From: CAVTSA01 sp963737225
GTDB lineage: Bacteria > Chloroflexota > Dormibacteria > Dormibacterales > Dormibacteraceae
NCBI GenBank assembly: GCA_963737225.1
Contig: CAVTSA010000017.1
Span: forward strand, 310,001 to 374,000
DNA length: 64,000 nt
Direction of reading: 5' to 3'
Shown piece by piece: positions 9,402 through 17,535 of the stretch. The notes under the pieces were generated by a model, which had not been told where the DNA came from, made no database searches, and saw only the letters and a list, made by a program, of their open reading frames with translations. A program made the position numbers and the translations under genes. Numbering within the stretch: the stretch's first letter is position 1; every line of letters starts with the position of its first letter.

Positions 9402-9851
9402 ATGGAGCAGGGACCGCGGTATCTCGAGGGGACGACGGTCGGCAGCGGACGGGACATCATCGGCGTGCGACGCGACCGGATCGCCGAGATCATCGACGTC
9501 GGGCGCGAGGTGATCACCCGGGGGAAGGCGCGCAAGCTTCTGCCGGAGACGATCACCGGCGTCACCGCCGCGCTGCTGGTCACCATCGCCGGTTACGGCG
9601 ATCCGTTGACCGAAGGCCAGTGGCGTGAGCTGGGCGGCGTGGTGGGCGGGATCATGCGCGACCCCGACTACCCCGACCTGGCTCGTCTGAGGGGGCTGAT
9701 CAGCCCCGAGCTCTTCCACCAGGTGTCCCGGAATCCCGGATACATGCGCTTCATGCGCCGCCGCGAGGACGGGCGCTGGGAGTGCGAGCTCTCGCTCGAC
9801 GCGGCCGAGCTCGATCCGGACTCGGAGTCGGATCTGGACTCCGACGAGTAG
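9402..9851 (+). CDS. Hypothetical protein, 149 aa, acidic C-terminus
   Basis: Not recognised. It is predicted soluble and mixed alpha-helical, with an Arg/Asp-rich N-terminal third (GRDIIGVRRDRIAEIIDVGREV), a central hydrophobic segment around residues 50-65 that is too short for a confident membrane helix, and a strongly acidic tail (DPDSESDLDSDE). The ATG at 9402 has no clear Shine-Dalgarno site, but TAGAAT lies 10 bases upstream, suggesting a leaderless or near-leaderless transcript. It is divergent from the acyl-CoA dehydrogenase and followed by two small membrane protein genes. Codon use looks like that of the neighbours. Confidence 0.7.
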   Translation: MEQGPRYLEGTTVGSGRDIIGVRRDRIAEIIDVGREVITRGKARKLLPETITGVTAALLVTIAGYGDPLTEGQWRELGGVVGGIMRDPDYPDLARLRGLISPELFHQVSRNPGYMRFMRRREDGRWECELSLDAAELDPDSESDLDSDE

Positions 9852-9876
9852 GTGCCCAGCTCGCGCCACTCGCGGT

Positions 9877-10344
9877 GTGCCCATCGGCGCCCACACGCGG
9901 TACCTTCGAGGGGTGAGCTCCCGGCCCCCCGCTGAGCCTCGCCCCGGGATCGGCGAATGGCCGGTCTGGGGTGACGAGCCGCCCGAGCTCTGGTTCGCGC
10001 AGGTGGCGTCGCGTCCGGTGCCGGCCACCGCGCCGCTTCCGCCCGGCCCGCGCGTGGCCGCAGCCGGACCTGCCTCGCCCGACCTGACCCTCCCTGGATT
10101 CGTTCTCGGGCTCATCGGCGCCTGCCTGTGCTGGGTGCCCCTCGTCGGGCTGGGATGCGGCATCTTCGGCGCCGTGCTCTCGCTGCAGGCGCGACGCGCG
10201 TTCCCGCCCGGGCACCGGGGACGGGAGCTGCCGACCGTGGGGCTGGTCTTCGCCTGCATCGGGATCGCGGTCGGCGTCGTCGCGAGCGCGATCTTCACCA
10301 CCATCGCGCTGGACGGCCTCTTCAACGCCGTCTACGGGGGCTGA
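9877..10344 (+). CDS. Small two-helix membrane protein with proline-rich N-terminus
   Basis: Up to 155 residues. A Pro/Ala-rich N-terminal half (APLPPGPRVAAAGP) is followed by two hydrophobic helices (about residues 72-95 and 118-140) with a short basic loop, the DUF4190-like layout also seen at 4515 and 10472. The GTG at 9877 gives the listed start; GTG at 9913, reading VSSRPPAEPRPG, is a plausible alternative just after GAGGGG. Function unknown. Tandem arrangement with the next gene suggests a paralogous pair. Confidence 0.65.
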   Translation: MPIGAHTRYLRGVSSRPPAEPRPGIGEWPVWGDEPPELWFAQVASRPVPATAPLPPGPRVAAAGPASPDLTLPGFVLGLIGACLCWVPLVGLGCGIFGAVLSLQARRAFPPGHRGRELPTVGLVFACIGIAVGVVASAIFTTIALDGLFNAVYGG

Positions 10345-10471
10345 GCCAGGCCGATCGGCACGCCATCGACCGGGGTTCCGGCAGGGCAATCCCAACTCCT
10401 GAGGGGTCCGCTCACGCCCGCGTTTGTCCTGGGGGGCGGGAGCGATGACGAGTGGTACGATCCCCGACCAA

Positions 10472-10966
10472 ATGGCACAACCACCTCCGCCGTACGGCGG
10501 CGATCCCAACAATCCGTACGGTGAGCAGCCCCCGTACACGCCGCCGCCCCCGCAGGACCCGTATGCGGCAGGTGGATACCAGCAGGCGCCCTCGTCCACG
10601 CCTCCGCCGTCCTACATGCCGCCGCCCGCTCCCGGGCCCTACTACGGCGGCCCGGTGCAGTACGGCGCGGCAGGCTATCCCGCACAGCGCAACAACTCGC
10701 TGGCCCTGATCTCGATGATCTGCGGGATCGGCGGGCTGGTGCTGATGTTCTTCTGCGGTCTCGGGTTCCTGCCCGCGGTGGCCGCGCTGATCCTGGGCTT
10801 CGTCGGGCGCAGCCAGATCAATCAGTCGGGCGGTACCCAGGGTGGATCGGGGATGGCGCTGACCGGCATCATCACCGGGGGCGTGGCGATCGCTCTCAGC
10901 GTCATCGTGTTCATCATCGTGCTGAGCACCGGCGTCCTCGGCGCGATCGCAAACAACGGGGGCTGA
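10472..10966 (+). CDS. DUF4190-domain membrane protein, proline/tyrosine-rich N-terminus
   Basis: 164 residues from the ATG reading MAQPPPPYGGDPNNPYG; an in-frame upstream start at 10424 is less likely. Residues 1-75 form a disordered Pro/Tyr/Gly-rich tail. Then come two membrane helices (about 83-110 and 130-155) around GRSQINQSGGTQGGSGMALTG, the conserved DUF4190 linker. TACGAT lies 8-9 bases before the start, consistent with a leaderless mRNA. DUF4190 proteins are common in Actinobacteria and Chloroflexota and have no established biochemical function. A third protein of this type is encoded at 4515-5344. Confidence 0.8.
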   Translation: MAQPPPPYGGDPNNPYGEQPPYTPPPPQDPYAAGGYQQAPSSTPPPSYMPPPAPGPYYGGPVQYGAAGYPAQRNNSLALISMICGIGGLVLMFFCGLGFLPAVAALILGFVGRSQINQSGGTQGGSGMALTGIITGGVAIALSVIVFIIVLSTGVLGAIANNGG

Positions 10967-11033
10967 CCGCTCTCACACGGGTTTCACAGCCCCGAGTGCC
11001 TGCACTCGGGCAGGTGAAGGTCGTCGTCCTGGC

Positions 11034-12197
11034 TCAGAGGCCGAGGGTGCCCGCGATCAGCATCCGCTGGACCTCGCTGGTGCCTTCGCCGATCTCGTTG
11101 ATCTTGACGTCACGCCAGTAGCGCGCCACCGGGTAGTCCTCGATGAAGCCGTATCCGCCGTGGATCTGGATCGCCTCGTCGGCGGCGCGACGTGACACCC
11201 CGGAAGCCCACAGCTTGGCCATCGAACAGAGACGGGTGAGCTCCTCCTGCGGGGTGGTCGGATCCTCCACCGCGGCGGCGGCCCGGTAGACGACCAGCCT
11301 CGCCAGCTCGACCTCGGTCGCCATGTCGGCCAGCTTGAACTGGATCGCCTGACGCTTGCCGATCGGCTCCCCGAACGCGATCCGCTCCTTGGCGTAGGCC
11401 AGCGAGACATCCAGGCAGGCCCGGGCCAGGCCCAGCGAGAGGGCGCCGATCGCCGCCCTCCCGGCGGTCAGCGTGCGCAGGAACTGCCGCTGCCCTCCGC
11501 CTCGCTCCCCCAGCAGGTTGCCCACAGGGACCCGGCAGTCGTCGAACGCCAGGGGGTGCGTGTCCGACGAGTGCCAGCCCAGCTTGCGGTAGGCCGGCTG
11601 CACGACGTATCCCGGCGTCTCCTGCGGGATCAGCAACGCCGAGATCTCCGGGTGCCCGGCATCGCGGCCGGGACCCGTGATCGCGGTGATGGTGACGCCC
11701 GCCGAGATCGGTGTCCCCGAGTTGGTGATGAACTGCTTCTGCCCGTTGACGACCCAGTGGCCGTCCTCCTGCCGGGCCCGGGTGCGGAGCGCGCGCGTGT
11801 CCGATCCCGAACCCGGCTCGGTGAGCCCGAACGCCCACAGGCGGCGGCCGGCGAGCAGGTCCGGAAGCCAGCGCTCCTTCTGCTCGCGGGTGCCGTAGTC
11901 GAAGAGGGGCGAGATTCCGAGCGAGACCCCCGCCTCCAGCGTCGCGCCCAGACCGGCGTCGGCACGAGAGATCTCCTCGACCGCGATGCAGTAGCTGGTG
12001 AAGTCTCCCCCCACCCCACCCCATTCGGTGTCGAACGGCAGCCCGAAAAGGCCGATCTCGGCCATCTGCTCGACGATCTCGAGCGGGAATCGGTGCTGCT
12101 CGTCAGCCTCGGCCGCGCTCGGAGCCACCACCTCGTCGGCGAAATCGCGGCACAGCTCCCGGATCGCCTGCTGCTCTTCGGTCAGCGAGAACTGCAT
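11034..12197 (-). CDS. Acyl-CoA dehydrogenase (FAD)
   Basis: 387 residues from the ATG at 12197 (MQFSLTEEQQAIRELCRDFADEVV). Motifs: FGLTEPGSGSDTRAL, QKQFITNSGTPIS, IQFKLADMATEVE and the C-terminal INEIGEGTSEVQR with the catalytic-base Glu. The start codon shares one base with the stop of the upstream DUF2752 gene (TGATG), indicating translational coupling. It is the third acyl-CoA dehydrogenase in 7 kb and the most divergent. It sits in one strand-run with the carboxyltransferase and methylmalonyl-CoA epimerase, so a role in branched-chain or odd-chain acyl-CoA breakdown is likely. Confidence 0.92.
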   Translation of the reverse strand: MQFSLTEEQQAIRELCRDFADEVVAPSAAEADEQHRFPLEIVEQMAEIGLFGLPFDTEWGGVGGDFTSYCIAVEEISRADAGLGATLEAGVSLGISPLFDYGTREQKERWLPDLLAGRRLWAFGLTEPGSGSDTRALRTRARQEDGHWVVNGQKQFITNSGTPISAGVTITAITGPGRDAGHPEISALLIPQETPGYVVQPAYRKLGWHSSDTHPLAFDDCRVPVGNLLGERGGGQRQFLRTLTAGRAAIGALSLGLARACLDVSLAYAKERIAFGEPIGKRQAIQFKLADMATEVELARLVVYRAAAAVEDPTTPQEELTRLCSMAKLWASGVSRRAADEAIQIHGGYGFIEDYPVARYWRDVKINEIGEGTSEVQRMLIAGTLGL

Positions 12198-12673
12198 CAG
12201 CGGGGGGTCGGCGGGAGCACGGTCAGCTTCAGGGCCCAGTTGACGGCGAGCAGGAAGACGATCACCAGGACTCCGAGCTTCCAGACCCGGGGGGAGAGCC
12301 GGAGGTCGCGGCGCAGGACCAGCGCCACCAGCAGCACCGGCAGGGCGGCCAGCGTACCCGCGAACAGCACCGGTGCCAGCGGGTAGTCGAGGACTGCCTG
12401 CCGCCAGTTGCCGGCCCACATCTCGGCGAAGCCGTGGGTACCCCCGCAGAACGGGCACGGATGCCCGGTCACGTAGAGGAAGGGGCAGGGCGGGAGCGTG
12501 ACGTGCGCCTGCTGCAGCCCGAGAAAGAACTTCGAGTAGAGGAGCCAGGCAGCGCCGGTTCCCAGGAGCGCCAGGTTGCGCATCGGCGCGCGCTCTCCGG
12601 CGGGCACGATCGCGACCGGCGCCACTTGCCCGGAGCGCTCCATCGCGGGCGGCTCAGAGCGGGATGTTGCCAT
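12197..12673 (-). CDS. DUF2752 family membrane protein
   Basis: 158 residues from the ATG at 12673; starting at Met11 (12643) would remove the 20-base overlap with the carboxyltransferase gene and is plausible. The conserved DUF2752 core PCPFCGGTHGFAEMWAGNW, a Cys-x2-Cys-Gly-Gly-Thr motif followed by a helix, is clear, with about three membrane helices. Family function is unknown. The position between an acyl-CoA carboxyltransferase and an acyl-CoA dehydrogenase, with a one-base stop/start overlap to the latter, shows operon membership rather than suggesting a mechanism. Confidence 0.85.
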   Translation of the reverse strand: MATSRSEPPAMERSGQVAPVAIVPAGERAPMRNLALLGTGAAWLLYSKFFLGLQQAHVTLPPCPFLYVTGHPCPFCGGTHGFAEMWAGNWRQAVLDYPLAPVLFAGTLAALPVLLVALVLRRDLRLSPRVWKLGVLVIVFLLAVNWALKLTVLPPTPR

Positions 12674-14228
12674 GCCGGCGGGATGGACGGGGACGGTCCT
12701 TGCGGCGGGCCAGCTCCAGCGAGCGGATCAGGACCCGGCGGGTCTTGGCAGGCTCGATGATGTCGTCGAGGTAGCCACGCTCCGCCGCCACGTAAGGGTT
12801 CGCGAAGTGGTCGGTGTAGTCGGCGACCAGAGCCGCACGCCGGGCCGCGGGATCCCGCGCCCGCTCGATCTCGCGTCTGAAGATCACCCCCACCGCCGCC
12901 TCCGGCCCCATCACCGCCACCTCCGCGGTCGGCCAGGCGTAGTTGAAGTCCGCCCGGATGTGCTTCGAGTTCATGACGCAGTAGGCGCCACCGTACGCCT
13001 TGCGGGTGACCACGGTCACCTTCGGCACCGTCGCCTCACAGAAGGCGTAGAGCAGCTTGGCGCCGTGCCGGATGATCCCGCCGTACTCCTGGGCGGTCCC
13101 GGGCAAAAACCCCGGCACGTCCTCGAAGACCACCAGCGGGATGTTGAAGGCGTCACAGAAGCGCACGAAGCGGCCACCCTTGACTGAGGCGTCGATGTCC
13201 AGCGCGCCTGCCAGGACCTTGGGCTGGTTGGCCACGATGCCGACCGGGTGGCCGTCGAGCCGCGCGAAGCCGACCACCAGGTTGCGAGCGAAGAAGGGCT
13301 GCACCTCCATGAACTCGCCGTTGTCGGCGATGCGGAGGATGACATCCTTGATGTCGTACGCCTCCTTGGGGTTCTCCGGTACCAGGTCGGTCAGCTCCGG
13401 GGCCAGGCGCGAGGGGTCGTCGGTAGGGGCTCGACGCGGCGGCGCGTCCTCGTTGCTTTGCGGGATGAAGGCGAGGAGCTCGCGTGTCTGCTGGAAGCAC
13501 TCGTCCTCGGTCTGGGCCAGGAAGTGGGCCACTCCCGAGGTCTCGTTGTGGACCTCGGCCCCACCCAGCTGGTCGAAGTTCACCTGCTCGCCGGTGGTGA
13601 CGCGGATCACCTCGGGTCCGGTGATGAACATGTAACCGATCCCGTGCACCATGAACGTGAAGTCGGTCATCGCCGGCGAGTAGACCGCGCCCCCGGTGCA
13701 GGGCCCCAGGATGAGGCTCAGCTGGGGGATCACGCCCGACGACTGGACGTTGCGCCAGAAGATCTCGGCGTACCCGGCGAGCGACACCACGCCCTCCTGG
13801 ATCCGGGCGCCGCCTGAGTCGTTGATCCCGATCACCGGCACCCGGTCGTGCAGGGCGAGATCCATCACCTTGCACACCTTCTCGGCGAAGACCTCTCCGA
13901 GGGACCCGCCGAAGACGCCCGCGTCGTGGCTGAACAGCATCACGTCCCGGCCGCCGATCCTCGCCATGCCGGTGACCACGCCGTCTCCGGCCGGCCGGCG
14001 ACGCCCGAGGCCGAAGCCCTCCGCGCGGTGCCGCATGAAGAGATCGATCTCGTCGAAGGAGCCGGGGTCGACCAGCGCCTGAATGCGCTCGCGGGCGGTC
14101 AGCTTGCCTTTCGCGTGCTGGCGTCGAAAGGCCGCGGCGTCACCGTGGGCGGCCTCGTACTTGCGCTGACGAAGCCGGTTGATCGCGTCCACCTGGGGGA
14201 CGCCGTCGACCACCTCGGGATCGGCCAT
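12654..14228 (-). CDS. Acyl-CoA (propionyl-CoA type) carboxylase carboxyltransferase subunit
   Basis: 524 residues from the ATG at 14228 (MADPEVVDGVPQVDAINRL), the usual length of the biotin-dependent carboxyltransferase beta chain. N-terminal crotonase-like half: GKLTARERIQALVDPGSF, NDSGGARIQEGV and LGPCTGGAVYSPA (oxyanion-hole Gly-Gly). C-terminal half: VFEDVPGFLPGTAQEYGGII and RKAYGGAYCVMNSKH. It carboxylates propionyl-CoA (or acetyl/methylcrotonyl-CoA) using carboxybiotin. The biotin carboxylase/BCCP chain is not in this window. Neighbouring epimerase and mutase genes favour propionyl-CoA as substrate. Confidence 0.93.
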   Translation of the reverse strand: MADPEVVDGVPQVDAINRLRQRKYEAAHGDAAAFRRQHAKGKLTARERIQALVDPGSFDEIDLFMRHRAEGFGLGRRRPAGDGVVTGMARIGGRDVMLFSHDAGVFGGSLGEVFAEKVCKVMDLALHDRVPVIGINDSGGARIQEGVVSLAGYAEIFWRNVQSSGVIPQLSLILGPCTGGAVYSPAMTDFTFMVHGIGYMFITGPEVIRVTTGEQVNFDQLGGAEVHNETSGVAHFLAQTEDECFQQTRELLAFIPQSNEDAPPRRAPTDDPSRLAPELTDLVPENPKEAYDIKDVILRIADNGEFMEVQPFFARNLVVGFARLDGHPVGIVANQPKVLAGALDIDASVKGGRFVRFCDAFNIPLVVFEDVPGFLPGTAQEYGGIIRHGAKLLYAFCEATVPKVTVVTRKAYGGAYCVMNSKHIRADFNYAWPTAEVAVMGPEAAVGVIFRREIERARDPAARRAALVADYTDHFANPYVAAERGYLDDIIEPAKTRRVLIRSLELARRKDRPRPSRRHGNIPL

Positions 14229-14261
14229 AGACCCCCAGCGTAGTGCAACCCAATGCGGCCC

Positions 14262-14330
14262 CACGTGGCCATCTGTCGACAGATGTACCGCCGGCGGGCC
14301 GAAAACCGGGCCATGTGTCGACAGATGGCC
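14262..14330. terminator. Paired CTGTCGACAG inverted element after the epimerase gene
   Basis: GGCCATCTGTCGACAGATG is followed 20-odd bases later by CATGTGTCGACAGATGGCC, nearly its exact inverted copy; each copy also contains the self-palindrome TGTCGACA. It lies between the epimerase stop (14366, minus strand) and the carboxyltransferase start, so it can fold either as two small hairpins or as one long stem. No T-tract follows. Interpreted as a transcript-end structure. Confidence 0.6.
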
Positions 14331-14365
14331 GGCGGGGGTGGGGTGAGGGGTGGCGGGGCCGGCGG

Positions 14366-14779
14366 TCAGGGCCGGTGGGGGGCGGCTTCTTCGAACTCGA
14401 CGAGGACGCCGCCCATGCTCTTGGGGTGGACGAATCCGACCCGGGTGCGGCCGCCACCGCCGGGTCGTGGTGTGTCGTCCAGCGTCGTGAAGCCCTGCGC
14501 ACGCGCGTGGGCCAGCTCCTGCGCCACGTCGTCGACCCGGTAGCACACGTGGTGGACGCCTTCGCCCCGCCGGGCCAGGAATCTGCCCACCGAGGAATCA
14601 TCGCGGAGCGGCCGCAGCAGCTCCACGCGGGCATCTGCGGACGACATCACGACCGCCTCCATCCCTTCGGCCTCGTCGAGCCAGCGGTGGTCGAGCGTGA
14701 AGCCGAGCGATCCGTGGCGGGCAATCGCCTCGTCCAGGTTCTGGACCGCGAGGCCCAGATGGGAGATCCCCCGAATCAC
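14366..14779 (-). CDS. mce: Methylmalonyl-CoA epimerase (VOC/glyoxalase family)
   Basis: 137 residues from a GTG start. The vicinal-oxygen-chelate fold is recognisable: HLGLAVQNLDEAI provides the first metal His, VELLRPL and HHVCYRVDD the next ligands, and VGFVHPKSMGGVLVEFEE the C-terminal strand with the final Glu. The FVHPKSxxGVLxE pattern is characteristic of methylmalonyl-CoA/ethylmalonyl-CoA epimerases, which interconvert the (S) and (R) isomers between carboxylase and mutase. It starts two bases after the stop of the membrane protein gene upstream. Together with the carboxyltransferase and mutase chains it completes the propionate branch. Confidence 0.92.
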   Translation of the reverse strand: MIRGISHLGLAVQNLDEAIARHGSLGFTLDHRWLDEAEGMEAVVMSSADARVELLRPLRDDSSVGRFLARRGEGVHHVCYRVDDVAQELAHARAQGFTTLDDTPRPGGGGRTRVGFVHPKSMGGVLVEFEEAAPHRP

Positions 14780-14781
14780 GG

Positions 14782-15285
14782 TCAGCGACGGCCCCCCTGC
14801 CAGATGGCGAGATTGATGAGGACCAGCGCGACCCAGACGATCAGGATCGCGATCAGAGCCACCGGGCCGCTGATGGACAGGCCGGCGGTGAGCGCGACGA
14901 TCGTGACCACGAAACCGAAGATCAGGCTCAGGATCGACACCGGGAGACCCGGATTGCCCTGGCCGCCCTGGGCGTGCGAGTGCTCCTGCTGCGGCCCGGC
15001 CTGGGGCGGCGGCGCCGGATGTGGCGGCGGAGCAGGCGTCGGGATCGGCAGCGGTGGCTGGGTTCCCGGGAACTGCAAGGGGTGCGACTGGGCTGGGGGC
15101 GCGACCGTGGTGGCCCTCGCCTCGCGCTCCCGCGCCAGTTCGTCGACCCGGGCGGCGATCGAGTCGACCAGGGCTTGTTCGTAGTCAGGGCCCAGCGCGC
15201 GCAGGGCGTCCGCCATCGCCGGCGCCGTTGGGGGCGTGGTCAGCTGCGATTCCGGCTTCGGCGCCGGGGGCTGGGGATCGCTCAT
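14782..15285 (-). CDS. Proline-rich protein with two C-terminal membrane helices
   Basis: 167 residues. The N-terminal 60 residues are soluble and helical (DALRALGPDYEQALVDSIAARVDELARERE), then come a Pro/Gln-rich linker (about 65-105) and two hydrophobic helices (about 112-137 and 140-162) separated by the short SISGP turn, ending in a basic tail. No family recognised; the helical segment resembles the N-terminal part of actinobacterial DUF1707/2TM-type proteins only loosely. It is probably co-transcribed with mce, whose start is two bases downstream. Confidence 0.7.
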   Translation of the reverse strand: MSDPQPPAPKPESQLTTPPTAPAMADALRALGPDYEQALVDSIAARVDELAREREARATTVAPPAQSHPLQFPGTQPPLPIPTPAPPPHPAPPPQAGPQQEHSHAQGGQGNPGLPVSILSLIFGFVVTIVALTAGLSISGPVALIAILIVWVALVLINLAIWQGGRR

Positions 15286-15366
15286 CGGGGACTCTGCCGA
15301 TAGGTGTACCAGTCGCCGGTCCCCGGTGGGGACCCCGAGTAGCGCGCGCTTTCGCCCATCTCCCTC

Positions 15367-17433
15367 CTAAAGCACCGGCGCGGCACCGGGTTGGGCGGAA
15401 ACCTCCTGATTGGTTGGCGCCTGACCCGCCATGAGATGGCTCTCGAACCAGCCCAGGATCCGGTGCAGCCGTTCCACCCGGCGGTCGGGGCGGCCGTTGC
15501 GTGACAGATCGTGGGCCTCGCCCGGGAAGCGGACCAGCTCGACCTCCTTGCCCAGCAGGTGCAGCGCGCCGAACAGCTCCTCCGCCTGCGAGATCGCGCA
15601 GCGCAGGTCGGCCTCTCCGTGGAGCAGCAGGAGCGGCGTCTCGATGTCGCGCACGTAGCGGATCGGAGAACGGTGCCAGAGCGTCTCCGGATCGGGCCAC
15701 TCGATCGGGCCCAGCTGCTCCCGTCCCCAGCTCACGATGTCGTGCTGCGCGTACTCGCTGACCAGGTTGCAGATCGAGCGCATCGAGACCGCCGCCCGAA
15801 AGCGGGTGGTGTGCCCGATCAGCCAGTTCGTCATGTAACCGCCGTAAGAGCCGCCCGCCACGCCCAGGCGCTCCGCGTCCACCCATCGCTCTCGCGCGGT
15901 CACCTGATCGAGCGCCAGGAGCAGGTCCTCCGCGTCCCCGCCGCCCCAGTCCTGGACGACGCGGTGCATGAAGTCCTCGCCGTACCCGTCCGAGCCGCGG
16001 GGGTTCAGGTAGAGGACCCCGATCCCGGCCGCGCACAGGAGCTGGAACTCGTGCATGAAGGTCCAGCCGTACATCCCGTTGGGACCGCCGTGGACCTCCA
16101 GCACCAGCGGCGCCGGCCGGGCCTCCGAGGCACCCGGGGGTCGGAGCAGCCACCCCTGCAGCTCGAGCCCGTCGCCGGCGGTGAAGGTTTGCTCCTCAGG
16201 GCTCGCCAACGACCGCTCACGAAGCCACGGGTTGAGGTCGGTCACCTGCCGCTCGACCGGCTGCTCGAGGTCGGCCAGGTAGACGTCGCCCGCCTCCACG
16301 GCGTTGTTGGCCCCGAAGACGAGGAACCGCTGTGCAACGTCGAAATCGAAGATCGCGCGATGGGCCGGCGCCAGCTCGACCCGGACCTCGCCCCTGAGGT
16401 CGACCGAGTACACGCTGCTCGCCCCGCGCGAGGAGCCCAGGAAGAAGATTCGCGAGCCATCGCCGTCCCAGCGCAGGCCCGGACCGCCTCGCAGCCAGAG
16501 GTCGCCGATCACCGACCCGCCCACCTGGACGTCGAGGCCGGCGGTCAGACATCGAGGCTCGGACGCCCCTTCGCCCGGCCCGGCCGCCGTGACCCACACC
16601 CGCTCGTAATGGCCGGCGGTAAGGTCGCGCGGCGCCATGAACGCGATCTGCCGGCCGTCGGGCGACCATCTCGGTGCGGCCGCGAGGAGGCCGGCGACGA
16701 TCGGCTCGGGGACCCCCGTATCCAGCGGCACGATCGAAACGTCTCGGGCACGGCGCAGGTCCGCCCCGGGCGCTGCGTCCCCGGTGATGACGAACGCGTC
16801 GCCTCGGGGAGACCAGTCGTAGCCTTCGACGTCCCACGCGCCATGAGTGATCTGGCGTGCCTCGAGTGGGGCCGTCCCCGCCAGGTCGACGTCGACCACG
16901 AACAGGTGGACGCGGCGGCCGTCGAAGAACCCGACGCCGTTGAAGCGCCAGTCGAAGCCGCGAACCACGCGCGCCACGGGTGGACGGCCGAGCGCCCCCT
17001 CGGGCGGCCGCGGGTCCTCGACCACCAGGTCGGGCTCGGTGGGCACGCGGGCGGTGAACGCGAGGCGCCGGCCATCGGGCGACCACCGGAAGGAGAGCAC
17101 GCCCTCCTTGATCGCGGTCAACGGACGCCCCGGCCCCCGGTCGGGGTCGAGCAGGAACACCTGGTCCGCCTGACCCTGCCGGCTCAGATAGGCGAGGTGC
17201 CGGCCGTCCGGGGACCACTCGGGAGCGCGATCACGGGCGCCGTCGGTGACCACCTCCCCGCGGCCGCCCGAGATCTCGGCGACCCAGATCTGGGCCCGGT
17301 TCTCCCTCGCCTCGGCGTTGCCGCGGTGCACGTCCCAGGCCACGCGTCGCCCGCTCGGGTCGAGCCGTACGTGGTCGAGCCAGCGGAAGCGGTAGAGGTC
17401 CTCGGCGCTGATCGGGGTGCGTTCGCGTGCCAC
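15367..17433 (-). CDS. S9 family (prolyl oligopeptidase/acylaminoacyl-peptidase type) serine peptidase
   Basis: 688 residues from the GTG reading VARERTPISAEDLYRFRW. TATGTT lies about seven bases upstream, so this start probably gives a leaderless mRNA; an in-frame start at 17472 is less likely. Residues 1-430 form a beta-propeller with repeated SPDG-type blades (EWSPDGRHLAYL, RWSPDGRRLAF). The C-terminal alpha/beta-hydrolase domain carries the catalytic triad: Ser529 in GGSYGGYM, Asp609 in LLHGEADLRC and His641 in FPGEAHDLS. No signal peptide, so probably cytoplasmic, cleaving small peptides or blocked N-termini. Confidence 0.92.
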   Translation of the reverse strand: MARERTPISAEDLYRFRWLDHVRLDPSGRRVAWDVHRGNAEARENRAQIWVAEISGGRGEVVTDGARDRAPEWSPDGRHLAYLSRQGQADQVFLLDPDRGPGRPLTAIKEGVLSFRWSPDGRRLAFTARVPTEPDLVVEDPRPPEGALGRPPVARVVRGFDWRFNGVGFFDGRRVHLFVVDVDLAGTAPLEARQITHGAWDVEGYDWSPRGDAFVITGDAAPGADLRRARDVSIVPLDTGVPEPIVAGLLAAAPRWSPDGRQIAFMAPRDLTAGHYERVWVTAAGPGEGASEPRCLTAGLDVQVGGSVIGDLWLRGGPGLRWDGDGSRIFFLGSSRGASSVYSVDLRGEVRVELAPAHRAIFDFDVAQRFLVFGANNAVEAGDVYLADLEQPVERQVTDLNPWLRERSLASPEEQTFTAGDGLELQGWLLRPPGASEARPAPLVLEVHGGPNGMYGWTFMHEFQLLCAAGIGVLYLNPRGSDGYGEDFMHRVVQDWGGGDAEDLLLALDQVTARERWVDAERLGVAGGSYGGYMTNWLIGHTTRFRAAVSMRSICNLVSEYAQHDIVSWGREQLGPIEWPDPETLWHRSPIRYVRDIETPLLLLHGEADLRCAISQAEELFGALHLLGKEVELVRFPGEAHDLSRNGRPDRRVERLHRILGWFESHLMAGQAPTNQEVSAQPGAAPVL

Positions 17434-17535
17434 GCCCCAAACATAGGCACCTGCTGGGGCGCCCCCCCGCATTCCCGCCGAGGGAAGACGATTCCCTTCC
17501 TTATCTGGCCTTCGGCCTCGCGGCTGGCGCCGCGG

